A stretch of DNA of 64,000 nucleotides from AP-15 sp963738185 (lineage in GTDB: Bacteria > Pseudomonadota > Alphaproteobacteria > ATCC43930 > CGMCC-115725), in contig CAVTVA010000001.1 in the NCBI GenBank assembly GCA_963738185.1, positions 1 to 64,000 on the forward strand, in the 5' to 3' direction. The position numbers and the translations under genes were made by a program. Numbering within the stretch: the first letter of the stretch is position 1; each line of letters begins with the position of its first letter. The notes beneath the pieces are model-generated. The model did not search any database and was not told the origin of the DNA. It was given only the letters and a program-made list of their open reading frames with translations. This document shows, piece after piece, positions 27,081 through 36,724 of this stretch.

Positions 27081-27255
27081 GCAGGCTGCTGAAAAAATGA
27101 CAGCTCTTCGCTTTCAATCCTTCGAGACGGCCGCCTGGCGGCGGCCTCCTCAGGATGAGGAAATACATTTCAAAGGCTTACCTCACCCTGAGGAGGCCCG
27201 TAGGGCCATCTCGAAGGGGGCGGACCGAGACAATCAGCGTTTTTCAGCACCCTGC
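27081..27255. repeat. 175-bp inverted-repeat element (MITE-like)
   Basis: The ends GCAGGCTGCTGAAAAA (27081-27096) and TTTTTCAGCACCCTGC (27240-27255) are inverted repeats matching at 15 of 16 positions. Inside is a second palindrome: CCTTCGAGACGGCC near 27119 against GGCCATCTCGAAGG near 27218, with GCGGCCTCCTCAGGATGAGG against the matching right half. The right end touches the stop of the DUF882 gene. No coding capacity is visible. The nested structure fits a non-autonomous mobile palindrome or a hairpin terminator-like unit. Confidence 0.8.
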
Positions 27256-27935
27256 TAGCGCAAGTGCTGGCGGGCGAGAAACTCGGCACGGGCGAGCTGG
27301 CGGTGCAGCGAGAGGCGTTCCGCCGTGGTCAGCGGATGGTGAGCGCCGCCAAACGGCAACAGCCCGCCATTGCCGTCGAACAGCAACAAATTGCCGAGCC
27401 CGCTCTCGTCCAAGGTCCAGTTCCGCACCGGCCCGGTGTCGATGTGGATAAAGTTGGAATGCGGGTACCAGCCGACCCCGCCGCGCCGCATCGCTCGGGC
27501 CGCCGCCATCGCGTCTTCGAGCTTCGCGCCAAGGGTAAAGTCGAGCGCGCGGCCATACATGTGCTGGCTGTGCTCGGCCACGCCAAACATCGTGCGTGCC
27601 AGCATCGCGTTGGTTTGGGGCGTGCGATACGCGGACAGGATCGTCGCTTTCGCCTCGCCGGTGGCAGCCAGCAGATTGGCGAGGAAGTCGATCACGCCGA
27701 CATCCATCTCGGTTTTGGCGCCGCAATGAAAATCGCGCAGAAAGACGCAGAGGTCGGCGATCGCCTGCGGGATCGGCCCATTGTCGTCGCGGTAGGCGCC
27801 GTCAAAGGTTTCCCCGGTATGCGCGTTGACCAGGCGCACCCGACGCGGCGCCGGCGGTCGCGGCACGGCGCGCGCCACGGCTGGCCACAGCGCCCAGCCG
27901 GCCGCCATCGAGAGCAGTAGGCGCCGGTCCATCAT
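27255..27935 (-). CDS. DUF882 / YcbK-like secreted murein peptidase-family protein
   Basis: A 226-residue protein with a Tat/Sec-like leader, MMDRRLLLSMAAGWALWPAV. The peptidase M15-like core includes VNAHTGETFDGAYR, ILSAYRTPQTN, the metal site AEHSQHMYGRALDF and FIHIDTGPVR. Relatives trim cell-wall peptides or bind murein in the periplasm. MDRR at 27932 is an alternative start. The gene ends at the right inverted repeat of the adjacent element, so its 3' flank was shaped by that insertion. The roughly 250 bases upstream, divergent to maeB, hold no visible gene. Confidence 0.85.
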   Translation of the reverse strand: MMDRRLLLSMAAGWALWPAVARAVPRPPAPRRVRLVNAHTGETFDGAYRDDNGPIPQAIADLCVFLRDFHCGAKTEMDVGVIDFLANLLAATGEAKATILSAYRTPQTNAMLARTMFGVAEHSQHMYGRALDFTLGAKLEDAMAAARAMRRGGVGWYPHSNFIHIDTGPVRNWTLDESGLGNLLLFDGNGGLLPFGGAHHPLTTAERLSLHRQLARAEFLARQHLR

Positions 27936-28185
27936 CAGCGGATGATAGCCCGACGCCGACGCGGATTGCACGCGAGTCGGTCGCCCGCATCGCGATCCGT
28001 CGCCGATGTCCCGATGCTCGGCGAGAGGCCGAACTGGATTTTGCAGCTGGAACCGGATTTTCATCCGCAGGTCGCCCTCACCACCTGCTGCTTTGACGGT
28101 GGCGGGGGTGATCCTTAAATTGAGGCTCGCCAACAAGCCGCGGGCCGCCGAATTGGCCCCGAGCGGACGAGGAGCGCCCTGAAGC

Positions 28186-30453
28186 ATGGATACCGGCACC
28201 ATTCGCGCGACCGAGGACGAAGCCCTGCTGTTCCACTCGAATGGTCGCCCCGGCAAGCTCGCCATCGCGCCCACCAAGCCCCTGACCACGCAGCGCGACC
28301 TGTCGCTCGCCTATTCGCCGGGGGTGGCGTTCCCGTGCCTGCATATCGCGCGCGACCCGAGCGCCGCCTACGACTACACCTCGAAGGGGAATTTTGTCGC
28401 AGTGATCTCCAATGGCACCGCGGTCTTGGGCCTCGGCGACCTCGGCGCGCTCGCGGCCAAGCCGGTCATGGAGGGCAAGGCCGCGCTCTTCAAGCGGTTC
28501 GCCGACATCGATTCGATCGATCTCGAAATCGACACCCGCGACGTCGACCAGTTTGTCAATTGCGTGCGCTATCTGCACCCGGCCTTTGGCGGCATCAACC
28601 TCGAAGACATCAAGGCGCCGGAATGCTTTATAATCGAGGAGCGGCTGCGCGAGCTCTTAGACATCCCAGTGTTCCATGACGACCAGCACGGCACCGCGAT
28701 CATCGCCGCGGCCGGGCTGATCAACGCGCTGCACCTGACCGGCCGCTCGCTCGCCGAGGCCAGGATGGTGATCAACGGCGCCGGCGCGGCCTCCATCGCC
28801 TGTGTAGAATTGTTGAAGACGATGGGGCTGCCGGGCCAAAACGTCGTCTTGTGCGATACCAGGGGCGTCGTCTATCGCGGCCGGACCGACGGCATGAACC
28901 AGTGGAAGTCGGCGCATGCGGTCGAGACCAGGGCGCGCACCCTCGGCGAAGCGATCGAGGGCGCCGACGTGTTCTTCGGCCTCTCGGCCAAGGGTGCGGT
29001 CAACCAGGCGATGGCCCGCTCAATGGCTGACAAGCCGATCATTTTCGCGATGGCCAACCCCGACCCGGAGATCACCCCAGAAGCGGTGCGGGCGGTCCGC
29101 TCGGACGCGATCATCGCCACCGGGCGCTCGGACTATCCCAACCAGGTCAACAATGTTTTGGGGTTTCCGTACATCTTTCGCGGCGCCCTCGACGTGCGCG
29201 CGTCGACGATCAACGACGCGATGAAGATCGCCGCCGCCGAAGCCCTGGCCCGGCTCGCTCGCGAGGACGTGCCCGACGAGGTCGCCGCCGCCTATTCCGG
29301 CGAGCGGCTGACCTACGGCCCCGACTACATCATCCCCGCACCGTTCGACCCGCGGCTGATATGGGCGGTGCCGTCGGCGGTGGCGCAGGCGGCGATGGAT
29401 TCGGGGGTCGCGCGCCGACCCATTCCCGACATGGGCGCCTATAAGCGCGCATTGCGCGGGCGGCTCGACCCGACCGCCGCCGGGCTCGAGCTGATCTTCG
29501 AGCGGGTGCGCGCGCAGCCCAAGCGCGTCGTCTTTGCCGAGGGCGAGGAGGAAAAGACGATCCGCGCCGCGCTCTTGTTTCGCGAGAGCGGCTATGGCAC
29601 GCCGGTGCTGGTCGGGCGCGAGGACCGGATCAGAGCGACGATGGCGGCGATGGGGCTGAGCTCGCCCCAAGGGCTCGAAATTCACAACGCGCGGCTGTCG
29701 CACGACAACAAGCGCTACACCGATTTTCTCTACGCGCGCCAGCAGCGCCACGGCATGCTCCATCGCGATTGCCAGCGCATGGTGAACCAGGACCGCAACG
29801 TGTTCGCGGCCTGCATGGTCGCCTGCGCCGATGCCGACGCGATGGTGACCGGGGTCACCCGCAACTCGTTCGATGCGCTCGACGAAGTGTCGCGGGTGAT
29901 CGCGGTCAAGCCCGGCTGCGAGCTGTTCGGCCTGACCGTGCTGCTCGCGCGCGAGCGCACCGTGCTGCTGGCCGACACCTTGGTCCACGAGATGCCGAGC
30001 TCGGCGCAGCTCGCCGACATCGCGATCCAGGCCGCAGCCAAGGCGCATGAGCTTGGCCTGGCGCCGCGCGTGGCGCTGTTGTCGTATTCGAATTTCGGCA
30101 ACCCGATGGGCCAGGACGGCCAGCGCGTGCGCGACGCGGTGGCCTTGCTCGACGCCCGCGGCGTGGGCTTTGAGTATGACGGCGAGATGAGCGCCGATGT
30201 CGCTCTCGACGAGCGGCTGATGCGCCAGCTCTACCCGTTCTGCCGGCTCGGCGGCCCGGCCAACATCCTGGTGATGCCGGAATTGCACAGCGCCAACATC
30301 GCCGCCAAATTGCTGCCGCAGCTCGGCGGCGGCACCGTCGTCGGGCCGCTGCTTCTGGGGCTCTCGCACCCGGTGCAGATCGTCAACATGGGGGCGACAG
30401 TGTCCGATCTGGTCAATCTCGCCGCGCTCTCGGCGCACGACGCGATCCGCTGA
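28186..30453 (+). CDS. maeB: NADP-dependent malic enzyme with phosphotransacetylase domain
   Basis: A 755-residue MaeB-type enzyme. Residues 1-420 decarboxylate malate to pyruvate: LAYSPGVAFPCLHI, GLGDLGALAAKPVMEGKA, FHDDQHGTAIIAAAGLINAL and the NADP-binding MVINGAGAASIACVE. Residues 430-755 are a phosphotransacetylase-like domain, usually regulatory and responsive to acetyl-CoA. The ATG follows GAGGAGCG. The phosphate-sensing kinase gene follows after 34 bases in the same direction. Confidence 0.95.
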   Translation: MDTGTIRATEDEALLFHSNGRPGKLAIAPTKPLTTQRDLSLAYSPGVAFPCLHIARDPSAAYDYTSKGNFVAVISNGTAVLGLGDLGALAAKPVMEGKAALFKRFADIDSIDLEIDTRDVDQFVNCVRYLHPAFGGINLEDIKAPECFIIEERLRELLDIPVFHDDQHGTAIIAAAGLINALHLTGRSLAEARMVINGAGAASIACVELLKTMGLPGQNVVLCDTRGVVYRGRTDGMNQWKSAHAVETRARTLGEAIEGADVFFGLSAKGAVNQAMARSMADKPIIFAMANPDPEITPEAVRAVRSDAIIATGRSDYPNQVNNVLGFPYIFRGALDVRASTINDAMKIAAAEALARLAREDVPDEVAAAYSGERLTYGPDYIIPAPFDPRLIWAVPSAVAQAAMDSGVARRPIPDMGAYKRALRGRLDPTAAGLELIFERVRAQPKRVVFAEGEEEKTIRAALLFRESGYGTPVLVGREDRIRATMAAMGLSSPQGLEIHNARLSHDNKRYTDFLYARQQRHGMLHRDCQRMVNQDRNVFAACMVACADADAMVTGVTRNSFDALDEVSRVIAVKPGCELFGLTVLLARERTVLLADTLVHEMPSSAQLADIAIQAAAKAHELGLAPRVALLSYSNFGNPMGQDGQRVRDAVALLDARGVGFEYDGEMSADVALDERLMRQLYPFCRLGGPANILVMPELHSANIAAKLLPQLGGGTVVGPLLLGLSHPVQIVNMGATVSDLVNLAALSAHDAIR

Positions 30454-30487
30454 CCGCCAGCGCGGCTCGCGCCGCCGCGGGCCGGCG

Positions 30488-31906
30488 GTGATCTGGCGCC
30501 GGGTTGTGCGGCTTTGCCGCATTCCGGCGCTGGCGCTGCCGGCAGCAGCACCCGGTCTGGCCGTGCTCGCGAGCCTGGGGCTGTCGGGCGCGATCACCCC
30601 GGCGACGGCGCTCGTCTGCGGCGCCGCAGTCCTGGTCCTAACCGCGCTGGTCATCAGCCGCTTTGTCATCGCCGCCGCCGCGGTCCGCGATGCGGTCGAA
30701 GAGATCGCCGCTGCTGAGGCTGCGGAGCGGGCGCCGAGGCGCCATTTGGCGCTGGGCCCGAGCCGGGCGGCCGACGCGGTCCGGCTCGCGGTCATGCGGC
30801 TGGCGCGCGCTTGGCGCGAGCGGCTGGAAAGCGCGCAGGCGCGCCTCGCTTCCACCGAGGCGATCCTCGCCGCCCTGCCCGATCCGCTGATCCTGATCGA
30901 CCAAGGTCGGCGAATCGTCGGCGCCAACGCCGCCGCCGCCGATGTCGTCGGCACGCTGTCTGCGCCGCGTGACCTGGCAGCGGCGTTGCGCAACCCAGCG
31001 GTGCTGGCGGCGGCCGATGCGGTGCTGCGCGGCGAGGCAGCCCGCGTCGTCGAATTTACCCTGGCGATCCCGATCGAGCGCCAATTGCGCGCCCGGTTTG
31101 CCCGCATCGCCGATCCCTCGCCCGCGGATGTGGCCGCCTTGCTGAGCTTGCACGACGTCACCGAATTGAAACGCGCCGAGCAGATGCGCGCCGACTTCAT
31201 CGCCAATGCCAGCCACGAGCTGCGCACCCCACTCGCCACTCTGACCGGGTTTATCGAGACCCTGCGCGGGCCGGCACGCGACGACGCCGAGGCCGGCGAG
31301 CGGTTTCTCGCAATCATGGCCGGGCAGGCGGCGCGCATGACCCGCCTGGTCGAGGATCTGCTGTCATTGTCGCGCATCGAGCTTAACGAGCATGTATCGC
31401 CGCAGGGGTGCGTGGCGCTGGCGCCGCTGCTCGATCATCTAGCCCAGGCCCTCGAATTGCGCGCCGGCGAGCGCGGCATGCGGATCCGGCTCGACCTGCC
31501 GGCCGGCCTTCCCGAAGTGCAGGGCGACCGCGACGAGCTCTCCCAGCTGTTTCAGAACCTGCTCGACAACGCGATCAAATACGGCCGCGCCGGCAGCAAG
31601 ATCACGGTCACCACCGAGACTTTGGTGCGCGCTGCGTCGAATGGCGAGCAGGTTCCGGGCGCTTTTGTCGCGATTTCGGTGCGGGACCGCGGCGAGGGCA
31701 TCGCCCGCGAGCACCTGCCGCGTCTGACCGAGCGCTTCTACCGCGCCGACACGGCGCGTTCGCGGGAAATCGGCGGCACCGGTCTCGGGCTGGCGATCGT
31801 CAAGCACATCGTCAGCCGACACCGCGGGTTTCTAGAAATCGACAGCCGGGTTGGCGAGGGATCGGTTTTTACCGTGCTGCTCCGCGTTCACTCGCCCGCG
31901 CCCTAG
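30488..31906 (+). CDS. phoR: Phosphate regulon sensor histidine kinase
   Basis: A 472-residue kinase. Two N-terminal hydrophobic stretches (about residues 10-62) anchor it; a PAS-like region follows (ALPDPLILIDQGRRIVGANA). The phosphoacceptor H-box is NASHELRTPLATLTGF. The ATPase domain has the N-box FQNLLDNAIKYG, D-R-G-E-G-I and GGTGLGLAIVKHI. PhoR phosphorylates PhoB when phosphate is low, with PstSCAB and PhoU as the signal source; all of these genes follow. Its start is a GTG. A candidate PHO box follows its stop. Confidence 0.93.
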   Translation: MIWRRVVRLCRIPALALPAAAPGLAVLASLGLSGAITPATALVCGAAVLVLTALVISRFVIAAAAVRDAVEEIAAAEAAERAPRRHLALGPSRAADAVRLAVMRLARAWRERLESAQARLASTEAILAALPDPLILIDQGRRIVGANAAAADVVGTLSAPRDLAAALRNPAVLAAADAVLRGEAARVVEFTLAIPIERQLRARFARIADPSPADVAALLSLHDVTELKRAEQMRADFIANASHELRTPLATLTGFIETLRGPARDDAEAGERFLAIMAGQAARMTRLVEDLLSLSRIELNEHVSPQGCVALAPLLDHLAQALELRAGERGMRIRLDLPAGLPEVQGDRDELSQLFQNLLDNAIKYGRAGSKITVTTETLVRAASNGEQVPGAFVAISVRDRGEGIAREHLPRLTERFYRADTARSREIGGTGLGLAIVKHIVSRHRGFLEIDSRVGEGSVFTVLLRVHSPAP

Positions 31907-31921
31907 CAAAAGCCGGCCCGG

Positions 31922-31961
31922 TTGTCACAAAACCGCAACTTCACCGTCATAAAAGCGTGTT
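31922..31961 (+). promoter_or_regulatory. Candidate PHO box upstream of pstS
   Basis: Seven-base half-sites recur every 11 bases with AT-rich 4-base spacers: TTGTCAC (31922), CCGCAAC (31933), CCGTCAT (31944) and GCGTGTT (31955), with spacers AAAA, TTCA and AAAA. The first and third agree well with the PhoB half-site CTGTCAT; the second and fourth are poor. The position, between phoR and pstS, is right for PhoB activation of pstSCAB. Confidence 0.5.
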
Positions 31962-32090
31962 GCTCCGCCGCTAACAAACGCCCCGTCCGAATTATCACCG
32001 ATAGGGCAAGTCTTGAACCTCTACCGATCATCATTGTCCAGGCACTTGCGGGCAGCCGCGGCAAGCGCAATCCAGCCGACGACACATCAA

Positions 32091-33173
32091 GTGAGGCGTC
32101 TGATCATATCGAGCCGAACCGCCTGCGCCGGGGGACGCATCGGCCGGCTCGCGACGGCCGGGGTGCTCGCGGCAGCCGTGCTCGCCGGCGGTTTGGCGGG
32201 GGCGTCGAAGGCGGGCGCCGCGACGCAGCTTACCGGCGCCGGATCGACTTTCGATTATCCATTCTTTTCCAAAGCCTTTTATGAATACAATCAAAAGCAC
32301 CCCGCCGTGACGGTCAACTACCAGTCGATCGGCAGCGGCGGCGGCATCCAGCAGTTTATCGCCCGCACCATCGATTTCGGCGCATCCGACGTGCCGATGG
32401 ACGCGCAGGAGCTGTCGCGGGCCAAGGCGGCGGTGCTGCAAATCCCGGTGACATTGGGCGGCGAGGGCATCGCCTACAATCTGTCGGGCATTGCCAAGGG
32501 GCTGCGCCTGACCCGGCAGATCGTCGCCGACATCTATCTCGGCAAAATCAACAAGTGGAACGATCCGGCCATCGCCAAGCTCAATCCTAGTGCCAAGCTC
32601 CCCGATACGGCGATTACCGTCGTGCACCGGTCGGACGGCTCGGGCACGACGTACATCTTTACCGATTTTCTCAGCAAAGTGTCGCCCGAATGGAAGCAGA
32701 AGGCCGGCATCGGCAAGAGCATTCAATGGCCGGCGCCGAGCAGCATCGGCGGCAAGGGCAACGAGGGCGTCGCCGGGCTGGTGCGCCAGACCCCGGGCGC
32801 CATCGGCTATGTCGAGCTGGCCTATTTGCTCGAAAACAACATGCCTTACGCATTGCTCGAAAATCAGGCGGGCAAGTATCTGTACCCGACAATCGCGACC
32901 GTGGCGGCCGCGGCGGCAACCAAGCCAAATGTCTCGTCCACCGATTTTTCGATCGTCAATGCGGCGTGCGCCGAGTGCTACCCGGTCAGCGGCTATTCCT
33001 GGGTTCTGCTCTACCAAAAGCCCGACGATCCGAAACGCGCTGCCCTGCTGAAAGACGTCATGTCGTGGCTGGTCACCGCCGCCCAGCCGCTCACGGCAAC
33101 CGTCGGCTATGTGCCGCTCCCGGACGATGTGCAGCAGCAGGCATTGCATGTGCTTGGGCAAATGCAGCAATAG
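32091..33173 (+). CDS. pstS: Phosphate ABC transporter substrate-binding protein
   Basis: A 360-residue periplasmic phosphate-binding protein. From the GTG at 32091 the leader runs through LATAGVLAAAVLAGGLAGA to SKAGAATQLTGAG, where cleavage is expected. The phosphate-binding features are TGAGSTFDYPFF, the SIGSGGGIQQ loop, DFGASDVPM and VVHRSDGSGTTYIF. A TTG at 32013 is in frame but would add about 26 unlikely residues. It is the first transport gene after the candidate PHO box and is followed by pstC. Confidence 0.94.
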   Translation: MRRLIISSRTACAGGRIGRLATAGVLAAAVLAGGLAGASKAGAATQLTGAGSTFDYPFFSKAFYEYNQKHPAVTVNYQSIGSGGGIQQFIARTIDFGASDVPMDAQELSRAKAAVLQIPVTLGGEGIAYNLSGIAKGLRLTRQIVADIYLGKINKWNDPAIAKLNPSAKLPDTAITVVHRSDGSGTTYIFTDFLSKVSPEWKQKAGIGKSIQWPAPSSIGGKGNEGVAGLVRQTPGAIGYVELAYLLENNMPYALLENQAGKYLYPTIATVAAAAATKPNVSSTDFSIVNAACAECYPVSGYSWVLLYQKPDDPKRAALLKDVMSWLVTAAQPLTATVGYVPLPDDVQQQALHVLGQMQQ

Positions 33174-33239
33174 CGATGTCAGCTTCCCGCTCGCAAACAG
33201 GCAAAGCAGCGCTCGGCGGCGCCCAAGGGAAGCTGTCGC

Positions 33240-34208
33240 GTGGTTGATCAGGCGTTCGTCAACCGCAACGGGCCGCGGTCGGGCCGTGACCCGCGATCGG
33301 TTCGCAGGTGGGACCGCATCCTCGCGGTGGTGTTCGCCGGCGGGTTGCGTGGGTTCTGTCTGCTGTTTCTAGCTGTCGTCGCCGGGTTGGCGGTGGAGCT
33401 GCTGTGGGGCTCGCGCCTGTCGCTGCAAACCTTTGGCCCAGCCTTTTTGTGGAGCACCGAATGGAACCCGGTGTCCGGCCGGTTTGGCGCCTTGCCGTTT
33501 ATTTACGGCACCTTGGTCAGCTCGACGATCGCCCTCGTCCTTGCCGCCGGCATCGGCATCATGGCCGGCGTGTTTCTGGCGGAATTTGCTCCGCGCAAAT
33601 TGGGCGTCGCGCTCGGCATGCTGATCGAGCTGTTGGCAGCGGTGCCGAGCATTGTCTATGGGCTGTGGGGCCTTTTTGTGCTGGCGCCGATCGTCAGCGC
33701 CTGGATCGGTCCGGCGCTGCAGGCCGCCCTAGGCTTTCTGCCGATTTTTCAAGGCACGATCTACGGCGTCAACATGCTGACGGCGGCGCTGATCCTGACC
33801 CTGATGATCCTGCCGACAATCACCGCGATCACCCGCGACCTGATTGCGGCGATGCCGATGCGGTACCGGGAGGCCGCCCTGGCGCTGGGCTCGACGCCGT
33901 GGGAGATGGTGTCCCAGGTGGTGCTGCCCTCGGTTCGCCGCGGCATTTTCGGGGCCTGCATGCTGGCCTATGGCCGCGCCCTCGGCGAGACGATCGCGAC
34001 CACAATGGTGATCGGCAACCGCCCGGTTATTTCCGCATCGCTGTTCGCCCCGGGCTATACGGTCGCCAGCGCCATCGCCAACGAATTCACCGAGGCGACG
34101 ACCAACCTTTATCTGAGCGCATTGTTCGAGCTTGGGTTGATCCTGTTGATCGTCAGCCTGATCGTGATCGGCATCGGGCGTCTGATGCTGCGCCTGATCC
34201 TGAGCTGA
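33240..34208 (+). CDS. pstC: Phosphate ABC transporter permease PstC
   Basis: A 322-residue inner-membrane permease with about six helices. The binding-protein-dependent transport motif is in YREAALALGSTPWEMV, and YGRALGETIATTMVIGNRP is typical of PstC. It pairs with PstA to form the phosphate channel. The GTG start at 33240 is preceded by AAGGGAAG. It lies 66 bases after pstS and 18 bases before pstA. Confidence 0.95.
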   Translation: MVDQAFVNRNGPRSGRDPRSVRRWDRILAVVFAGGLRGFCLLFLAVVAGLAVELLWGSRLSLQTFGPAFLWSTEWNPVSGRFGALPFIYGTLVSSTIALVLAAGIGIMAGVFLAEFAPRKLGVALGMLIELLAAVPSIVYGLWGLFVLAPIVSAWIGPALQAALGFLPIFQGTIYGVNMLTAALILTLMILPTITAITRDLIAAMPMRYREAALALGSTPWEMVSQVVLPSVRRGIFGACMLAYGRALGETIATTMVIGNRPVISASLFAPGYTVASAIANEFTEATTNLYLSALFELGLILLIVSLIVIGIGRLMLRLILS

Positions 34209-34226
34209 CCGGAAAGGCGCGACCCG

Positions 34227-35090
34227 ATGATCGGCCTTTCGCTCCCGGCGCGGCGGCAGCTGAAAAACCTGCTGTGGACGGGAAGCTCCGCGCTCTGCGC
34301 CACCGGCGTCGCGGCCGTTCTGCTGCTGATCATGGGCTATGTCGCGTATCAGGGGGCGAGCGCGCTGTCGCTCCCCTTCCTGACCCAATTGCCGCGCCCG
34401 GTCGGCGTGCCGGGCGGAGGTGTCGCCAATGGCATCGTCGGCACCCTGATCATCGTCGGGATTGCCGCGGTGATGGCGTTCCCGGTCGGGATCTTCGTCG
34501 GCATCTATCTGGCGGTCCACGCAGATCGGCGGATGGCGAAAGCGCTGAGCTACCTTGCCGATGTTCTGGCCGGGGTGCCGAGCATCGCGATCGGCATTTT
34601 CGCCTACACCCTGCTGGTCGAGCCGTTCCACCAGTTTTCGGCGATCTCAGCCGCCTTTGCCTTTGCCGTGCTGATGGCGCCCTTGGTGATCCGCACCACC
34701 GAGGGTGCGATAGCGCTGGTGCCGCGCGAGCTGCGCGAGGCGGCGACCGCGCTGGGGGCGATGGAGCACCGGGTCACGGCCAAGGTTTTGCTGGCTGCCG
34801 CACGACCGGGGATTGTCACCGGGCTGCTGCTGGCGCTGGCGCGGGTCACCGGCGAAACCGCGCCATTGCTGTTTACCGCCTTTGGCAGCCAGTTCTGGGA
34901 ATTCGATCCGACCAAGCCGATGGCCGAATTGTCGCTGCAGATTTTCACCTACGCGATCTCGCCTTACCGCGATTGGCAGGAGCAGGCATGGGGCGGCGCG
35001 CTGATCCTGATCGTCGCCGTGTTCGTGCTGAGCCTTTTCGCGCGGCTGTCGTTCCTGTGGCGAGGAGGGTCGGGTGGAGGCACCGATTGA
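34227..35090 (+). CDS. pstA: Phosphate ABC transporter permease PstA
   Basis: A 287-residue partner of PstC with six helices. The EAA-like loop is LREAATALGAMEHRVTAKVL, followed by LALARVTGETAPLLFTAFGS, a strong PstA marker. The ATG follows GGAAAGGCG. It sits in the pst operon, just before pstB. Confidence 0.95.
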   Translation: MIGLSLPARRQLKNLLWTGSSALCATGVAAVLLLIMGYVAYQGASALSLPFLTQLPRPVGVPGGGVANGIVGTLIIVGIAAVMAFPVGIFVGIYLAVHADRRMAKALSYLADVLAGVPSIAIGIFAYTLLVEPFHQFSAISAAFAFAVLMAPLVIRTTEGAIALVPRELREAATALGAMEHRVTAKVLLAAARPGIVTGLLLALARVTGETAPLLFTAFGSQFWEFDPTKPMAELSLQIFTYAISPYRDWQEQAWGGALILIVAVFVLSLFARLSFLWRGGSGGGTD

Positions 35091-35138
35091 TGGGAACGCG
35101 AATGCCTCGCGCGGCGCTCATAAGGCAGCTTTCAACCA

Positions 35139-35981
35139 ATGATCTCGTCCTTGTCGAAATTGCACCGGACCAAAGCCGAGCCGCCGCCCCCGGCGCCAAA
35201 CCGCGCCAGCACGGCCGCAGCGGATTTTCCGGTCAAGGTGCAAATCCGCGAGGTCAGCTTTTACTATGAAAAGTTCCGGGCGCTGAACAACGTCAGCCTG
35301 CCGCTGTTCGATCGCCGGGTGACCGCCTTTATCGGCCCGTCCGGCTGCGGCAAGTCGACCCTGCTGCGGGTGTTAAACCGGATCTACGAGCTCTATCCCG
35401 GCCAGCGCGCCACCGGCGAGGTGGTGGTGGATGGCGAAAATATCCTGGCGCCCGGCCTTGACCTCAACGTGCTGCGCGCCAGGATCGGCATGGTCTTTCA
35501 AAAGCCGACACCGTTTCCGATGTCGATCCGCGACAACATCGCGTTTGGCATCCGCCTCTATCAGAGCCTGCCGCGGGCCGAGCTCGACGACCGCATCGAA
35601 GAGGCGTTGCGCCGCGCCGCCTTGTGGGACGAGGTCAAGGACAAGCTCAAAGCGAGCGGGCTCAGCCTATCGGGCGGCCAGCAGCAGCGCCTGTGCATCG
35701 CCCGCGCGATCGCGGTCGAGCCCGAGATCTTGCTGCTCGACGAGCCCGCCTCGGCGCTCGACCCGATCTCGACCCAGCGCATCGAGGAGCTGATCGCCGA
35801 ATTGAAATCCGATTACTGCATCGTCATCGTCACCCACAACATGCAGCAGGCGGCACGCAGCTCGGACTTCACCGCCTTTATGTATTTGGGCGAGCTGATC
35901 GAGTTCGATGAAACCGAAACCATCTTTACCCACCCAAAAGAGCGGCGGACCGAGGATTACATCACCGGCCGTTTCGGCTGA
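35139..35981 (+). CDS. pstB: Phosphate ABC transporter ATPase PstB
   Basis: A 280-residue ATPase. Walker A is IGPSGCGKSTLLRVLNR, the Q-loop MVFQKPTPFPMS, the signature LSGGQQQRLCIARAI and Walker B EILLLDEPASALDP; the H-loop is in IVIVTHNMQQAAR. A Pro/Ala-rich head of about 35 residues precedes the core. It powers PstCA and, with PhoU, sets PhoR signalling. Confidence 0.96.
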   Translation: MISSLSKLHRTKAEPPPPAPNRASTAAADFPVKVQIREVSFYYEKFRALNNVSLPLFDRRVTAFIGPSGCGKSTLLRVLNRIYELYPGQRATGEVVVDGENILAPGLDLNVLRARIGMVFQKPTPFPMSIRDNIAFGIRLYQSLPRAELDDRIEEALRRAALWDEVKDKLKASGLSLSGGQQQRLCIARAIAVEPEILLLDEPASALDPISTQRIEELIAELKSDYCIVIVTHNMQQAARSSDFTAFMYLGELIEFDETETIFTHPKERRTEDYITGRFG

Positions 35982-36001
35982 ACCGGGGGAGGAGATAGCC
36001 G

Positions 36002-36724
36002 ATGTCTTCGGAGCACATCATCAAGAGCTACGATGAGGAGCTGCGCCGGCTCAACAACACGATCACCGAAATGGGCGGGCTGGCCGAGAGCCAACTCGCC
36101 GCGGCGATCGAGGCGGTGGTCGAACGCGACAGCGAGCTTGCCGCCAGCGTCGTCGAGGGCGACGCCAAGGTGGACCAGCTGCAGCGCGACCTCGACAATC
36201 TGGCGCTGCGGCTCCTGGCGTTGCGCCAGCCGATGGCCCGCGATCTGCGCGAAATTGTCGCCGCGCTGAAGATCGCCAGCGATCTCGAACGCATCTGCGA
36301 CTATGCCGCCAATGTTGCCAAGCGCTCGATTGCGCTGAACCAATCCCCGCCGGTGCAGCCGGTCCACGCCCTGCCGCGCATGGCCCGCCTGGCCCAGCTC
36401 TTGGTCAAGGAGGTGATCGATGCCTATGTCGCGCGCGATGCCGACAAGGCTTATGCGGTGTGGATGCGCGACGAAGAGCTCGACGAGATGTATGCGAGCC
36501 TGTTTCGCGAGCTGCTGACCTACATGATGGAGGACCCGCGCAACATCAGCGCCTCCACCCATCTGTTGTTCATGGCCAAGAACATCGAGCGGATCGGCGA
36601 TCATGCGACCAACATCGCCGAGGACCTCTACTACCTAGTGCATGGCACGCCGTTGACCCAGCAGCGGCCGAAGGGCGACAATTCGAGCATCGAGATGATC
36701 AGGCCGGGGCGGCCGCAGCCGTGA
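36002..36724 (+). CDS. phoU: Phosphate signalling protein PhoU
   Basis: A 240-residue protein of two three-helix PhoU repeats. Diagnostic sequences are ALRQPMARDLREIVAALKIA, DLERICDYAANVAKRS and, in the second repeat, KNIERIGDHATNIAEDLYYL. It links PstB to PhoR and represses the regulon when phosphate is ample. GGGGAGGAG lies seven bases before the ATG. The stop overlaps the GTG start of phoB. Confidence 0.96.
   Translation: MSSEHIIKSYDEELRRLNNTITEMGGLAESQLAAAIEAVVERDSELAASVVEGDAKVDQLQRDLDNLALRLLALRQPMARDLREIVAALKIASDLERICDYAANVAKRSIALNQSPPVQPVHALPRMARLAQLLVKEVIDAYVARDADKAYAVWMRDEELDEMYASLFRELLTYMMEDPRNISASTHLLFMAKNIERIGDHATNIAEDLYYLVHGTPLTQQRPKGDNSSIEMIRPGRPQP

Noticed and set aside
29020..31377. 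785-codon reverse open frame across maeB and phoR
   Set aside because: It spans two well-supported genes on the other strand and contains no recognisable domain.
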